A stretch of DNA of 63,567 bases from DATLMR01 sp035634255. Lineage in GTDB: Bacteria; Acidobacteriota; Blastocatellia; UBA7656. The DNA lies in NCBI GenBank assembly GCA_035634255.1, contig DASQDI010000148.1, positions 1 to 63,567 on the forward strand, written 5' to 3'. A program made the position numbers and the translations under genes. Under the pieces are notes generated by a model. That model ran no database searches. It saw only the letters and a list, made by a program, of their open reading frames with translations, and was not told the DNA's origin. This document shows, piece by piece, positions 1 through 8,361 of the stretch; the first letter of the stretch is position 1, and every line of letters begins with the position of its first letter.

Positions 1-2
1 AG

Positions 3-131
3 GACAACTCGCCGGGGCACAATTCCTATCTCGAATTAGAGGTGCTCAGGCTCCTGTCCGACAGCTTCGCGGATAAACTGAGGCTGGATGGGCCGCTGCT
101 CGCGCTTCTGGAAAACGGCCCCGGCGATTGA
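3..131 (+). CDS. C-terminal end of an unidentified protein (cut by window edge)
   Basis: The third forward frame is open from the first base to a TGA at 129-131 and gives 43 residues ending LLALLENGPGD. The other two forward frames close within about 75 bases. The codons are GC-ending, like the rest of the window, so this is probably the tail of a real gene starting outside the window. I do not recognise the family. Its stop lies 61 bases before the preferred start of the glycosyltransferase gene on the same strand, so the two could share an operon. It also argues against starting that gene at base 88, which would overlap this tail. Confidence 0.5.
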   Translation, partial: DNSPGHNSYLELEVLRLLSDSFADKLRLDGPLLALLENGPGD

Positions 132-192
132 CCCGGCCGGCTCTGGCCCGGTCATCTCAATTCGCCATCAATTACGCTCGCGCCATTCGAGT

Positions 193-915
193 ATGAACGA
201 TAACGAAGTCATTCAGGGGTTATGGATCGGCCCGGAATTATCGGCGTTGGAGCGGATGTCGATCTCTTCTTTCCTTTCGAATGGGCACGAGTATCACCTG
301 TACGTCTACGACCACGTGAGGCATGTCCCGCGCGGCGCGAGGGTCAGGGACGGCAACGAAATCCTGCCGTCTTCCATGATCTTCATGTACAGGGATTTCG
401 AATCCTACTCGGGCTTTTCAAATTTCTTCCGCTACAAGCTCTTGCTGGACAGAGGCGGGTGGTGGGCCGACACCGACACGGTCTGCCTGAAGCCTTTCGA
501 TTTCCGCGAAGAGTACGTCTTCTCAAGCGAGGTCATCGGCGAGAACCGGTACATAAACAGCGGGGTCATCAAAGCCCCCGCCGGAAGCGAGGCCATGTCT
601 TACGCCTGGGAGGTGTGCAGGAGCAGGGACCCGGAGCAACTGGTATGGGGAGAGACCGGGCCGCGGCTTATGTCAGAGACTGTGAGAAAATTCTCCCTCG
701 ACCGGTACGCCATGCCCCACTCGGTCTTCTGCCCCATCAGCCTTCCCGACTGGGAGAAGGTGCTCGACCCGGAAAGGGTCTGGGCCTTCGACGACTCCAC
801 GCGCGCCATACACATGTGGAACGAGGCGTGGAGAAGGACGGGCAGGGATAAGAACGCGCGGTACCACCCCGACTGCCTCTACGAGAGGCTCAGGGAGACG
901 TACCCGGATCAGTAG
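193..915 (+). CDS. GT32-like glycosyltransferase (DXD sugar-binding type)
   Basis: A 240-residue protein of the family that includes Och1-like and capsular polysaccharide glycosyltransferases. These move a sugar from a nucleotide sugar to an acceptor using a metal held by a DXD motif. Near residues 80-100 I see FRYKLLLDRGGWWADTDT, the typical arginine, Gly-Gly-x-x and DTD arrangement, followed by a conserved-looking NSGVIKAP segment. There is no signal peptide or membrane segment, so it is probably cytoplasmic. I chose ATG 193 over ATG 88 because residues before it look non-coding and overlap the upstream gene; the ribosome site is weak either way. Its 3' end overlaps the end of the opposing 701-residue gene by 7 bases. 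Acceptor unknown; peptide or exopolysaccharide are both possible. Confidence 0.75.
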   Translation: MNDNEVIQGLWIGPELSALERMSISSFLSNGHEYHLYVYDHVRHVPRGARVRDGNEILPSSMIFMYRDFESYSGFSNFFRYKLLLDRGGWWADTDTVCLKPFDFREEYVFSSEVIGENRYINSGVIKAPAGSEAMSYAWEVCRSRDPEQLVWGETGPRLMSETVRKFSLDRYAMPHSVFCPISLPDWEKVLDPERVWAFDDSTRAIHMWNEAWRRTGRDKNARYHPDCLYERLRETYPDQ

Positions 916-3014
916 AGGAACGAGTACCGCTCAAGGAAATCGCCGTGGGCCTCCACCGCATTCAGGTGGTCCGTGATCGAGCTTGCGCCGTAGCCTTTGG
1001 CGGCAAGCATGTCGCGCATCCGCTCTCTCCATAAAGCTACCTGCTCCGGGTCGCTTCTGGCCCTGAGGTATTCCGCGGCGACGGTGTCCCAGTCGCGGAG
1101 GCGGCTGACGTATGACCTGTTGAAGAAGCGTTGAATCTGCGGGACGGCTTCGACCCTGCGGAGGGTTCTGTCGTAAGCCGCCTTCGCCGCCCTGTTGAAG
1201 ACCTCTTCGCCCTCGGCGACGGTCTCCGCTCTGACCCGGTAGATGTCGTTGAGGCAATCGACCGAGCCCCTGAGCCTGCGGTCTTTGAGCCACGCCCCCC
1301 GGAAGAAAATGTCGTCCGCCTCCATCGACGAGAGCACCCCCAGAGATTGCAGGTCTTTATAAGCGGGGTTGATCACGTTGAGGTTGTCGTGATCCATGAA
1401 GATGATCCTGATCCTCCACTCTCCCCGCTCCCAGCAGGTTCGCAGGCCGACATTCCGGGCGACGAAAGACTCGCCTATCGAATGGCCTCTCAGGGCGAGC
1501 AGGGTGCCGCGAACCGTGCCGGACTCGCGCATGACTGAGAGGTAATTCTGGTCGGCGCGGGCGCGGTTTTCGGGCGACGAAAAGGCCGCCTTCAGGTATT
1601 GCTTATGGGTGCGATAAGGGACCGCCGGAGGTTTATAGACGCACAGGATTTCTTCCAGTATCTCGTCCGCGAATCGCCGGGCCTCAGGGTTCGACCGCCC
1701 GGCCCGCAGGCCCTCTTCGAAGTATACCTCCGGCCCTTTATCGGAGAGGTAGGCCGCCAGCTTGTCCAGACGGAATGAGCTTGTGCCCGACAGCACCGCC
1801 TGCGTCGGGTTGGCATGCGACAGGAATCGGATCGTCAGCCCTAACTCTCCGGGCAGGTCGGCCCGCAGTTTCTTCTCGCTGGCCTCGAACGATTCGACCG
1901 ACTCCTCCATCGCCGCGCGCATCGCGCGGAAGCCCTCGCCGAAAATCCGCTCGTCCGTGAAATAATTGAGTAGCCGTTCCTCCCTGTTCCCCACCGGGAC
2001 GTTGTAGATGAAGGACCTGCACATAACTTTCGGGACGGGCGCTTCCGCTTCATGCACGAGGCGAAAGAGCCGGGAGAACTTCGCGGACATCTCGGCCTCC
2101 CACCTCAGCATCGACTGCCTTGACCCTCCGTCGAGGCGGTGGGCTACGGGGACGGGCCCCCCGTTCCGCCGGAACACTATGCCGAGGGGGTTCCGGCCTC
2201 TGCGCCCGGCCCTCTTGATCTCGAATTCGACATCACTCCCCGGAGGCTTTATGACCAGCACGACGGTCGTCAGGGGGCATTCGACGAGGGAGTTGATCTC
2301 CGAGCCTGTCGCGTCGGAGACCCAGTAAATCCTGCCGCTCCTGCAGAGCGACCTGAGAATCCTGGCCTCGAAATCAGGCAGGCTCGCAATCGTGCGCTCG
2401 GCCTCCTCTTCGATGAAGTAGGGCTGGAAGGGGTCTAAATCGGGGAGCCCTCTCGAAAGCCTCACCTGCGAGAGTATCCGCGTGACGACCTCTTCGGGCC
2501 GGAACAGGTACCGCGCGAGCGTCAGCTTGCAATCCCTGCGAGACAACCCCACGAAATCCGTCAGGGCGGCCCGAGAGCTCCGCCAGCCCTTTATCTCATC
2601 GTGGACCCGGTTGAGCCTCCTGAGCCGCCGCCGGAGCTGGAGGACGAAGCCGCGCTGGTCGGTCCGGGAGTAGCCCTCCTGGAGCACGGATTCATGAATC
2701 TGCCGGCCGGGAGTTGATTTCAATTTCAGCTGGACGAGCACAAAGTCCCACTCGCCCATGTCGGCCGTGGGGATTTTGAGCAGGTGATTTTCGAGCATCA
2801 GGGTGGCGAGCCGCCTCGTGTCCCATTCGTCACCCTCTTTCCCGCCCGCCACCTGAATGAGCTTCAGCGTGTAACTCCTCTGATAGACTCGGTAGCCGAG
2901 GAACTCTTCCAGCAATTCGGAGGCGCGGGCCGGGTCCGTGAATCTCTTTGTGACGAGGCGGGACAGGCGGGCCGTCGCCCGCGGGCGCAGTAATCTTAAA
3001 TGGCGCTCCATCAC
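909..3014 (-). CDS. Large protein with kinase-like C-terminal half, function unknown
   Basis: A 701-residue protein I cannot assign to a named family. Its middle and C-terminal parts carry a pattern like aminoglycoside-phosphotransferase or lanthipeptide-dehydratase kinase folds: VVLVIKPPG and FEIKRAG (residues 251-270) could supply the ATP-binding lysine; GHSIGESFVARNVGLR (510-525) resembles the H-x(n)-N catalytic loop; IIFMDHDN (537-544) resembles the metal-binding aspartate. The first 240 residues are charged and helical without recognisable motifs. There is no Zn-binding LanC-type cyclase domain. Start is GTG 3014 or ATG 3011. It lies 72 bases after the glycine-rich peptide gene on the same strand, with a hairpin between, so I infer the two are co-transcribed. 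Peptide modification is a hypothesis, not a demonstrated role. Confidence 0.6.
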   Translation of the reverse strand: MMERHLRLLRPRATARLSRLVTKRFTDPARASELLEEFLGYRVYQRSYTLKLIQVAGGKEGDEWDTRRLATLMLENHLLKIPTADMGEWDFVLVQLKLKSTPGRQIHESVLQEGYSRTDQRGFVLQLRRRLRRLNRVHDEIKGWRSSRAALTDFVGLSRRDCKLTLARYLFRPEEVVTRILSQVRLSRGLPDLDPFQPYFIEEEAERTIASLPDFEARILRSLCRSGRIYWVSDATGSEINSLVECPLTTVVLVIKPPGSDVEFEIKRAGRRGRNPLGIVFRRNGGPVPVAHRLDGGSRQSMLRWEAEMSAKFSRLFRLVHEAEAPVPKVMCRSFIYNVPVGNREERLLNYFTDERIFGEGFRAMRAAMEESVESFEASEKKLRADLPGELGLTIRFLSHANPTQAVLSGTSSFRLDKLAAYLSDKGPEVYFEEGLRAGRSNPEARRFADEILEEILCVYKPPAVPYRTHKQYLKAAFSSPENRARADQNYLSVMRESGTVRGTLLALRGHSIGESFVARNVGLRTCWERGEWRIRIIFMDHDNLNVINPAYKDLQSLGVLSSMEADDIFFRGAWLKDRRLRGSVDCLNDIYRVRAETVAEGEEVFNRAAKAAYDRTLRRVEAVPQIQRFFNRSYVSRLRDWDTVAAEYLRARSDPEQVALWRERMRDMLAAKGYGASSITDHLNAVEAHGDFLERYSFLY

Positions 3015-3040
3015 GATCTTTCGGAATAGAATTTGATCAG

Positions 3041-3072
3041 TCGAGGGGGCAGGACCGCGCCCGCCCCCTCGA
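3041..3072 (-). terminator. Intercistronic hairpin between peptide gene and kinase-like gene
   Basis: A perfect 10-bp stem (3041-3050 with 3063-3072, GC-rich) closes a 12-base loop. It lies after the stop of the 89-residue peptide gene and before the 701-residue gene. There is no T-run after it on the minus strand, so it may be a partial terminator, an mRNA-stabilising stem or an attenuator that lets the small gene be expressed more than the large one. Confidence 0.5.
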
Positions 3073-3086
3073 TTTCGCGTCAGGGT

Positions 3087-3356
3087 TCATTTGCCCTTGC
3101 CGCCTGACGCGGCGTCGTCCATCTTACCGCCTCCGACGTGCCCGCCGCCTTTACTCCCTACGACCTCGCCCCCCTTCGTGCCGCCGCCCGAGTCAGCGCC
3201 CTTCACGCCCTGCGCGTCCTTGCCGCCTACGGTCCCGCCTCCGGGCGTGATGCCGAGGCCGATGTAGAGCGCGTTTAAGAGGTCCATCGCTGTGCTTCTT
3301 TCCAGCACGACATAGACTACGTCGGATGAATTACCGGAGCCGCCTTTTCCACCCAT
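3087..3356 (-). CDS. Glycine-rich 89-residue peptide, candidate modified-peptide precursor
   Basis: Encodes 89 residues in two halves. Residues 11-36 (SDVVYVVLERSTAMDLLNAL and on) look like an amphipathic, ordered leader. From about residue 37 the chain is Gly, Lys, Thr, Ser and Asp rich with many GG and GGG runs (for example TPGGGTVGGKDAQG, VGSKGGGHVGGGK). It has no Cys, signal peptide or membrane helix. A perfect AAGGAGG (3363-3369) sits 6 bases before the ATG, which makes it a convincing gene despite low complexity. It is followed by the kinase-like gene. The leader-plus-low-complexity-core design is typical of ribosomally made, modified peptides, but a structural Gly-rich protein is possible. 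Confidence 0.7.
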   Translation of the reverse strand: MGGKGGSGNSSDVVYVVLERSTAMDLLNALYIGLGITPGGGTVGGKDAQGVKGADSGGGTKGGEVVGSKGGGHVGGGKMDDAASGGKGK

Positions 3357-3977
3357 CTGCTGCCTCCTTAGCTGAGCTATTCCTGTCCTTAGTTAGGAAT
3401 TATCTTTTGAACTGCGGCACCGATCCTGAGCCGGTGGGGGCAGGACCGATGCCAAGGTCGTTGAAAGAACCCGCGCCGGATCACTTGCCGCGAGTCAGGG
3501 TATTGCTGCTTACAAACGCCCGGTGAGCGTAAGATGGCCGGGCCCATTAAGAAGCGCGCACGCCAGTTCAGAATTTCGGCCCGCCCTGAAGATATTCGAC
3601 CGCGAGAGGCGGATTTCATTGCTCTGAGCAAGATCGAAACGACTGAGAAATAACAGGCCGACTATGCGTGGATAAAACCGAGAGGCGGCATGCCCGGCGA
3701 CACAGAATCTAACATCCGGAACGTGCGGGGGAAGGAAAAGGCCGCGGCAGACTGGCCCGCAACCCGCTCCTCAATACAACCTTCGATTCGGTAATGACCT
3801 GCCCCCCGGAACGTGGGCGCAATGCTACCACATCGTTTTTCACCATGCAATAATTCGATAGTCAAGATTACATAAACAGTCGGTCAATTCGGGGCATCCA
3901 AAACTCTTCTCGGGAGTGTTATATTCATGGAGGTCTCGGGGGGTGCAGGTAGAGTCAACGAAAAGCGAGGTAATGGA
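3357..3977. other. 621-base intergenic region with divergent signals
   Basis: Holds the leader of the glycine-rich gene on the minus strand, including its AGGAGG and a 6-bp stem (3379-3384 with 3395-3400), and the leader of the flavoprotein gene on the plus strand. The 13-base sequence at 3436-3448 repeats one at 3045-3057, so the repeats flank the peptide gene. Apart from one possible 39-codon ORF (3534-3653), I find no convincing gene. Confidence 0.5.
3534..3653 (+). CDS. Possible 39-residue basic peptide
   Basis: ATG 3534 opens 39 codons ending in TAA. The product starts MAGPIKKRARQFRISARPED and is rich in Arg, Lys and Glu. A GGTGAG lies about 7 bases before the start. No family is recognised, and an ORF this short can occur by chance in a 600-base gap. 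It would be transcribed away from the glycine-rich peptide gene and toward the flavoprotein gene. Confidence 0.2.
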   Translation: MAGPIKKRARQFRISARPEDIRPREADFIALSKIETTEK

Positions 3978-6900
3978 ATGGCGTTAAAGTATTTGCCGGA
4001 GGACTCCAGGGGTGAGGCCCGCGCATGGAATTTACAACTCGGGGTCCCCGGCTTCCGGTATGCCGACCTTAACCGTGTCCGGCGGCTGGAGGCTCTGGAC
4101 CGGGCCTTTCTCACTCAACTGGAGGAGGCCGACCCCGCGCTCGCGGAGGAGCTGCGCGCCTACAGGGCTTCGGGCGGGACCGACCGCAGTCGACTTCAGG
4201 AGTCTGAGCTTCTGATCCGCGCCGCCCGGCATGTCGATTCGTTCGTCTCCCGCCTGTTCAATATCGAGGACGAGTACCGGGCCCTGTGCGCGCGGATTCA
4301 GAGCGAGCAGATCATCTTCAAGTGGAAGCGCCAGTTCCTCGAACGCCGCAGCTTCAAGAACCCGCCCGCCCCGGAGGCTCTCGCGCAGGTCGATCTGGTG
4401 GAGCTTGAGTTTGCTTACCGCGAGGTCGTCGACGCCGTCATGCCGGACGCCTCACTGACTGCGGACCCCGAGCGGGAGCTCGCGGTCGTCTGCACCTCTT
4501 TGCAGGAAGCCGCGGACGCCGTGACCGACCCCGAAGAGCGGGCCTCCGTTCAGGCGAGGCTCGCGCGCGTGGAGGCCTGGATCCAGGCGCTGGCTTTCCA
4601 CCCGGCGCTGGCGCAGAGAAGGAAACGGATAGCCAGCTTCCATTTCCCGCACAAGATAGATCACAACCATCTGGTGCCGCTCATTCGCCCGCGCCCCGAC
4701 CTGCCCGAGTTCTTTATGGGGCCGCCCGAAGACCGGAGGCACCGCGACGGCTTCGACCTGACCGACCCGCGCTACTCGCGGCGCGAAAACCTCCGGGAGT
4801 CGCATTACTGCCTCACCTGCCACGAGCGCGGCAAGGACTCCTGCTCGACGGGGATGCGCGCGAAGGAGGGCGCGGCCCAGAGGAACCCTCTCGGCATCCC
4901 GCTCGAAGGGTGCCCGCTCGACGAGAAGATATCGGAGATGATCGCGCTCTACCGCGATGGCCACGCCATCGGCGCGCTCGCCGTCGTCATGATAGACAAC
5001 CCGATGGTCGCCGGGACCGGCCACCGAATCTGCAACGACTGCATGAAGTCGTGCATATTCCAGAAGCAGGAGCCGGTGAACATCCCCCAGATCGAGACGG
5101 GGGTCCTCACGGAAGTCCTGAAGCTCCCCTACGGCTTCGAGATCGTCTCCCTGCTGACGAGGTGGAACCCGATCAACGCGCGCAGGCCATACCCTCTGCG
5201 CTACAACGGCAAGAATGTGCTGGTGGTCGGGATGGGGCCCGCCGGTTACACCCTGGCGCACCACCTGCTCAACGAGGGCTTCGGGGTCGTCGGGATCGAA
5301 GCACTCAAGGTCGAGCCTCTGGACTTTCAGCTGAGGGGCTCGAAGCGGCGGGTGCCGCGGCCGATCCGCGACGTGTCGGAGATCGTCGGCCCCCTTTCCG
5401 AGCGGCCGACCGTTGGCTTCGGGGGCGTTGCCGAGTACGGGATCACCGTGCGGTGGGACAAGAACTTCCTCGACGTTAATTACATCATCCTGATGCGGCG
5501 CAAGAAGTTCCGCCTGCTGGACGGCGTGCGCTTCGGGGGCACCCTCACAATCGAAGACGTTTGGAACCTCGGGTTCGACCACATCGCCATCGCCGCCGGG
5601 GCCGGGCGGCCGACCATCATCCCGATGCAGAACAACATGGCGCGGGGCGTGCGCATGGCCTCGGATTTTCTCATGGGCTTGCAGGGGCAGGGCGCGTACC
5701 GGAAGAACTCTTTGACCAACCTTCAGGTCGAGCTGCCGGCCGTGGTCATCGGCGGCGGGCTGACGGCAATCGACACCGCGACCGAGCTTCAGGCTTACTA
5801 CGTGACGCAGGTGGAGAAGGTGCTCGACCGATTCGAGCGGCTCAAGCGCCGCATAACCGAAGACGCGATCTGGGCGAAACTCGACGAGGAGGAGGCGCGG
5901 GCCGTGCGCACGTTCCTCGCGCACGGGCGCATGGTGCAGTCCGAGCGCGCCGCCGCCGCCGCCGCCGGGCGGCCGCCCGACTTCGCGAGACTGGTCCGCT
6001 CCTGGGGCGGGGTCACCATCCTCTACCGCAAGCGTCTACAGGACTCCCCGGCTTACCGCCTGAATCACGAAGAGGTGACCAAGTCCCTCGAAGAAGGCAT
6101 CGGCTTCGTCGAGTGCATGAACCCTTCGGCCACCCTGCTGGACGAATTCGACCACGCGCGCGCGGTCGTCTGCACGCGCATGACGCTCGTGGACGGCAAG
6201 TGGGTGGATACGGGCGAGAAGGTCGAGTTCCCGGCCCGCTCTGTGATGGTGGCCGCCGGCACGAACCCGAACGTGGTCTACGAGAAGGAGCACCCCGGCA
6301 CTTTCGTGATCGATCAGAGACGCTCGTGCTTCGCCATGCACCGCGCCGTCGAAGCGCCCGACGGCACCTTCCGCCCCGAGCCGGTAAGCGAGAATGAGAT
6401 CGGGTTCTTCACCTCGCACCATAAGGATGGCCGCCTGATCTCTTTTTACGGGGACGCGCACCCGGTCTACGCGGGCAACGTGGTCAAGGCTATGGCCTCC
6501 GCCCGGCACGGCTACACGGAGGTCGCGAGGCTGTTCGAGCGCGAGGTCGCGGCGCAGGTCATGGAGGAGCAGCCGGAGCGCGAGAATGCGTGGGTGCGCT
6601 TCGCCGAAGTGCTCGAAGACGGGTTGCGCGCGCAGGTGGTTGACGCGATCCGCCTCGCGGACCGCATAGTCGAAGTGATCGTGCGCGCCCCGATGGCCGC
6701 GCGCAACTTCCGCCCCGGCCAGTTCTACCGCATGCAGAATTACGAGAGCGGGGCCGAAGGCGTCGAGCAGATCCGCCTGACTATGGAGGCCCTCGCGCTC
6801 ACGGGCGCGTGGACGGACCCCGCGCGCGGGCTGATCTCGCTCATAGTCCTTGAGATGGGCGGCTCATCGCGCCTCTGCGCCATCCTTGAGCCGGGCCAGG

Positions 6901-7598
6901 AGATCGTCCTGATGGGGCCGACGGGCGCCCCGACCGAAATACCGGAGGGCGAGACGGTGCTGCTGGCCGGCGGGGGGCTCGGCAACGCGGTCCTCTTCTC
7001 AATCGCGGCGGCGATGAAAGAGCGCGGCAACCGCGTGATGTATTTCGCGGGCTACAAGAGCAAGAGCGACCTGTTCAAGCGCAGGGCCATCGAGGAGGCG
7101 TGCGACCTCGTGGTGTGGAGCGTGGACCAGGGCCCCGAGATACCCGCGCGCAGGCCGCAGGACCGCAGCACGGTCGGGAACATCGTTCAGGCCATGCAGA
7201 GGTACGCGAGCGGAGAGCTGGGGGAGGTGCCGATCCCGCTTCAGGCGGTGGACCGCCTGATCTGCATCGGGTCGGACCGGATGATGGCGGCGGTGCATCA
7301 GGCCCGGCACACGGCCCTGCGCGGCCTGCTGAAGCCGGACCACGTCGGCATCGGGTCGATCAACTCTCCCATGCAGTGCATGATGAAAGAGGTCTGCTCC
7401 CAGTGCCTTCAGAGGCACGTCGACCCCGCGACGGGCCGCGAGTCGTTCGTCTTCAGCTGTCTGAATCAGGACCAGCCGCTCGACTGCGTCGACTTCGGCT
7501 TCCTCCACCAGCGCCTTCTTCAGAACTCGACGGCGGAGAAGCTCACCTCCCTCTGGCTCGACCACCTGTTCGAGCAGCGCGAGGTTCAGGTCGTGTGA
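3978..7598 (+). CDS. Single-chain Nfn/GltD-like flavoprotein with PyrK-like C-terminus
   Basis: A 1206-residue FAD/NAD(P) oxidoreductase. After about 270 residues without known motifs come cysteine clusters CLTC (278-281) with C289, and CNDCMKSC (352-359), the glutamate-synthase small-subunit pattern for Fe-S clusters. A Rossmann FAD site (VVGMGPAGYT, about 416) and a second nucleotide site (VVIGGGLTAID, about 588) follow, with a roughly 120-residue Ala-rich insertion near 600-700. From about 880 a ferredoxin-reductase/PyrK-like module has FRPGQFY, LLAGGGLGNAV and a terminal CMMKEVCSQC cluster. The order matches the large and small Nfn transhydrogenase subunits fused, so electron transfer between NAD(P)H and ferredoxin is likely. 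I prefer ATG 3978, 7 bases after GAGG, to ATG 3927. It looks monocistronic. Confidence 0.8.
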   Translation: MALKYLPEDSRGEARAWNLQLGVPGFRYADLNRVRRLEALDRAFLTQLEEADPALAEELRAYRASGGTDRSRLQESELLIRAARHVDSFVSRLFNIEDEYRALCARIQSEQIIFKWKRQFLERRSFKNPPAPEALAQVDLVELEFAYREVVDAVMPDASLTADPERELAVVCTSLQEAADAVTDPEERASVQARLARVEAWIQALAFHPALAQRRKRIASFHFPHKIDHNHLVPLIRPRPDLPEFFMGPPEDRRHRDGFDLTDPRYSRRENLRESHYCLTCHERGKDSCSTGMRAKEGAAQRNPLGIPLEGCPLDEKISEMIALYRDGHAIGALAVVMIDNPMVAGTGHRICNDCMKSCIFQKQEPVNIPQIETGVLTEVLKLPYGFEIVSLLTRWNPINARRPYPLRYNGKNVLVVGMGPAGYTLAHHLLNEGFGVVGIEALKVEPLDFQLRGSKRRVPRPIRDVSEIVGPLSERPTVGFGGVAEYGITVRWDKNFLDVNYIILMRRKKFRLLDGVRFGGTLTIEDVWNLGFDHIAIAAGAGRPTIIPMQNNMARGVRMASDFLMGLQGQGAYRKNSLTNLQVELPAVVIGGGLTAIDTATELQAYYVTQVEKVLDRFERLKRRITEDAIWAKLDEEEARAVRTFLAHGRMVQSERAAAAAAGRPPDFARLVRSWGGVTILYRKRLQDSPAYRLNHEEVTKSLEEGIGFVECMNPSATLLDEFDHARAVVCTRMTLVDGKWVDTGEKVEFPARSVMVAAGTNPNVVYEKEHPGTFVIDQRRSCFAMHRAVEAPDGTFRPEPVSENEIGFFTSHHKDGRLISFYGDAHPVYAGNVVKAMASARHGYTEVARLFEREVAAQVMEEQPERENAWVRFAEVLEDGLRAQVVDAIRLADRIVEVIVRAPMAARNFRPGQFYRMQNYESGAEGVEQIRLTMEALALTGAWTDPARGLISLIVLEMGGSSRLCAILEPGQEIVLMGPTGAPTEIPEGETVLLAGGGLGNAVLFSIAAAMKERGNRVMYFAGYKSKSDLFKRRAIEEACDLVVWSVDQGPEIPARRPQDRSTVGNIVQAMQRYASGELGEVPIPLQAVDRLICIGSDRMMAAVHQARHTALRGLLKPDHVGIGSINSPMQCMMKEVCSQCLQRHVDPATGRESFVFSCLNQDQPLDCVDFGFLHQRLLQNSTAEKLTSLWLDHLFEQREVQVV

Positions 7599-7609
7599 TC
7601 GCGCGCCGC

Positions 7610-7639
7610 GCGGCCCGGAGGCTTCAACCTCCGGGCCGC
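7610..7639. terminator. Bidirectional hairpin between convergent genes
   Basis: A perfect 12-bp GC-rich stem (7610-7621 with 7628-7639) and a 6-base loop lie between the stop of the flavoprotein gene and the stop of the opposing DUF3137-like gene. It can serve both directions; there is no long T-run on either side. Confidence 0.65.
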
Positions 7640-7647
7640 GGGCCGCC

Positions 7648-8313
7648 TCAGAGCGCGGTCCCCATCGCCCGCAGGCTCTTCAGGATTTCAGAGTAAAGCT
7701 CGAAGAGTTGTTTCAGGCGGACCGGGTCTTTGATCACCCCGACCACCTGAAAGTAGAGCTCGTCAATCCCTTCATTCTCCTTCCGCTCGAACCAGCCCCC
7801 CGTGCCTTTGACTTGCAGGTCGATGGAGGGCTGCGCCTCGATGAGCTCGCGAATCTTCAGGTCTTTGAACAGGACCTTTAACTTCGATTCGTCGCTCCCT
7901 TTTATCACGAACTCCCTGTCGAATTCCGGGTAGCCGCTCTCGACGAGCTCGGCGTCAAGGTAGCCCCGCAGCCCGAAGAGCGGCTCAAGCTTTTCGAACT
8001 TCGGCCCGCCCACCTCGACATCCTGCATGCCGAAGAGCTTCCCCATGCCGGTGAACATGTTCCTGCGGTGGATGGCGAACCTGAAGCCATCTTTGTTCAC
8101 GAACCGCGCGCGCATGCGGGTGAAGGTGACGGTGGACTTCCCGGTGGAAACGGTGAAGGTGTCGAGCACGACGGTCCAGTTGTCCACCCTGGCCTCCACC
8201 CTGTCCGCGCCCTTGAAGAAACTCCCCTTGATGAATTGAGCGCCTATTTCGTCGCTCACCTGCTTCCAGATTTCCTCCTGGGGAGGCCCGAACAACTTTT
8301 TGAAGAAGCCCAT
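7648..8313 (-). CDS. DUF3137-like protein
   Basis: A 221-residue soluble protein starting MGFFKKLFGPPQEE. The middle (YPEFDREFVIKGSDESKLK, about residues 124-143) and the mixed beta-rich composition resemble the DUF3137 family, whose function is not known. Some members have membrane anchors; this one has no clear transmembrane segment, only a hydrophobic, basic N-terminus. It is the last gene of a minus-strand group with the AbgT transporter, a 52-residue protein and a thioesterase. The gap to the thioesterase is 48 bases. No strong ribosome site precedes the ATG. The family call is by pattern only. Confidence 0.5.
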   Translation of the reverse strand: MGFFKKLFGPPQEEIWKQVSDEIGAQFIKGSFFKGADRVEARVDNWTVVLDTFTVSTGKSTVTFTRMRARFVNKDGFRFAIHRRNMFTGMGKLFGMQDVEVGGPKFEKLEPLFGLRGYLDAELVESGYPEFDREFVIKGSDESKLKVLFKDLKIRELIEAQPSIDLQVKGTGGWFERKENEGIDELYFQVVGVIKDPVRLKQLFELYSEILKSLRAMGTAL

Positions 8314-8361
8314 CTGTTATGTCACTCCGCGCGGCCCGAGGATTTTTGGTACGACGAGTTG

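Noticed and set aside
3087..3356. Direct repeats in the glycine-rich gene as a CRISPR or satellite
   Set aside because: The repeats are short GGN codon runs inside an ORF with a perfect ribosome site, and their spacing is irregular.
3389..3631. An 80-residue minus-strand ORF in the divergent gap
   Set aside because: No ribosome site, Arg/Trp-rich composition, and it would overlap the leader of the glycine-rich gene. I treat the region as intergenic.
4452..5924. A 490-residue minus-strand ORF
   Set aside because: It lies wholly inside the flavoprotein gene, whose frame has clear FAD and Cys motifs. GC-rich DNA gives long open antisense frames, and this one has no family motif.
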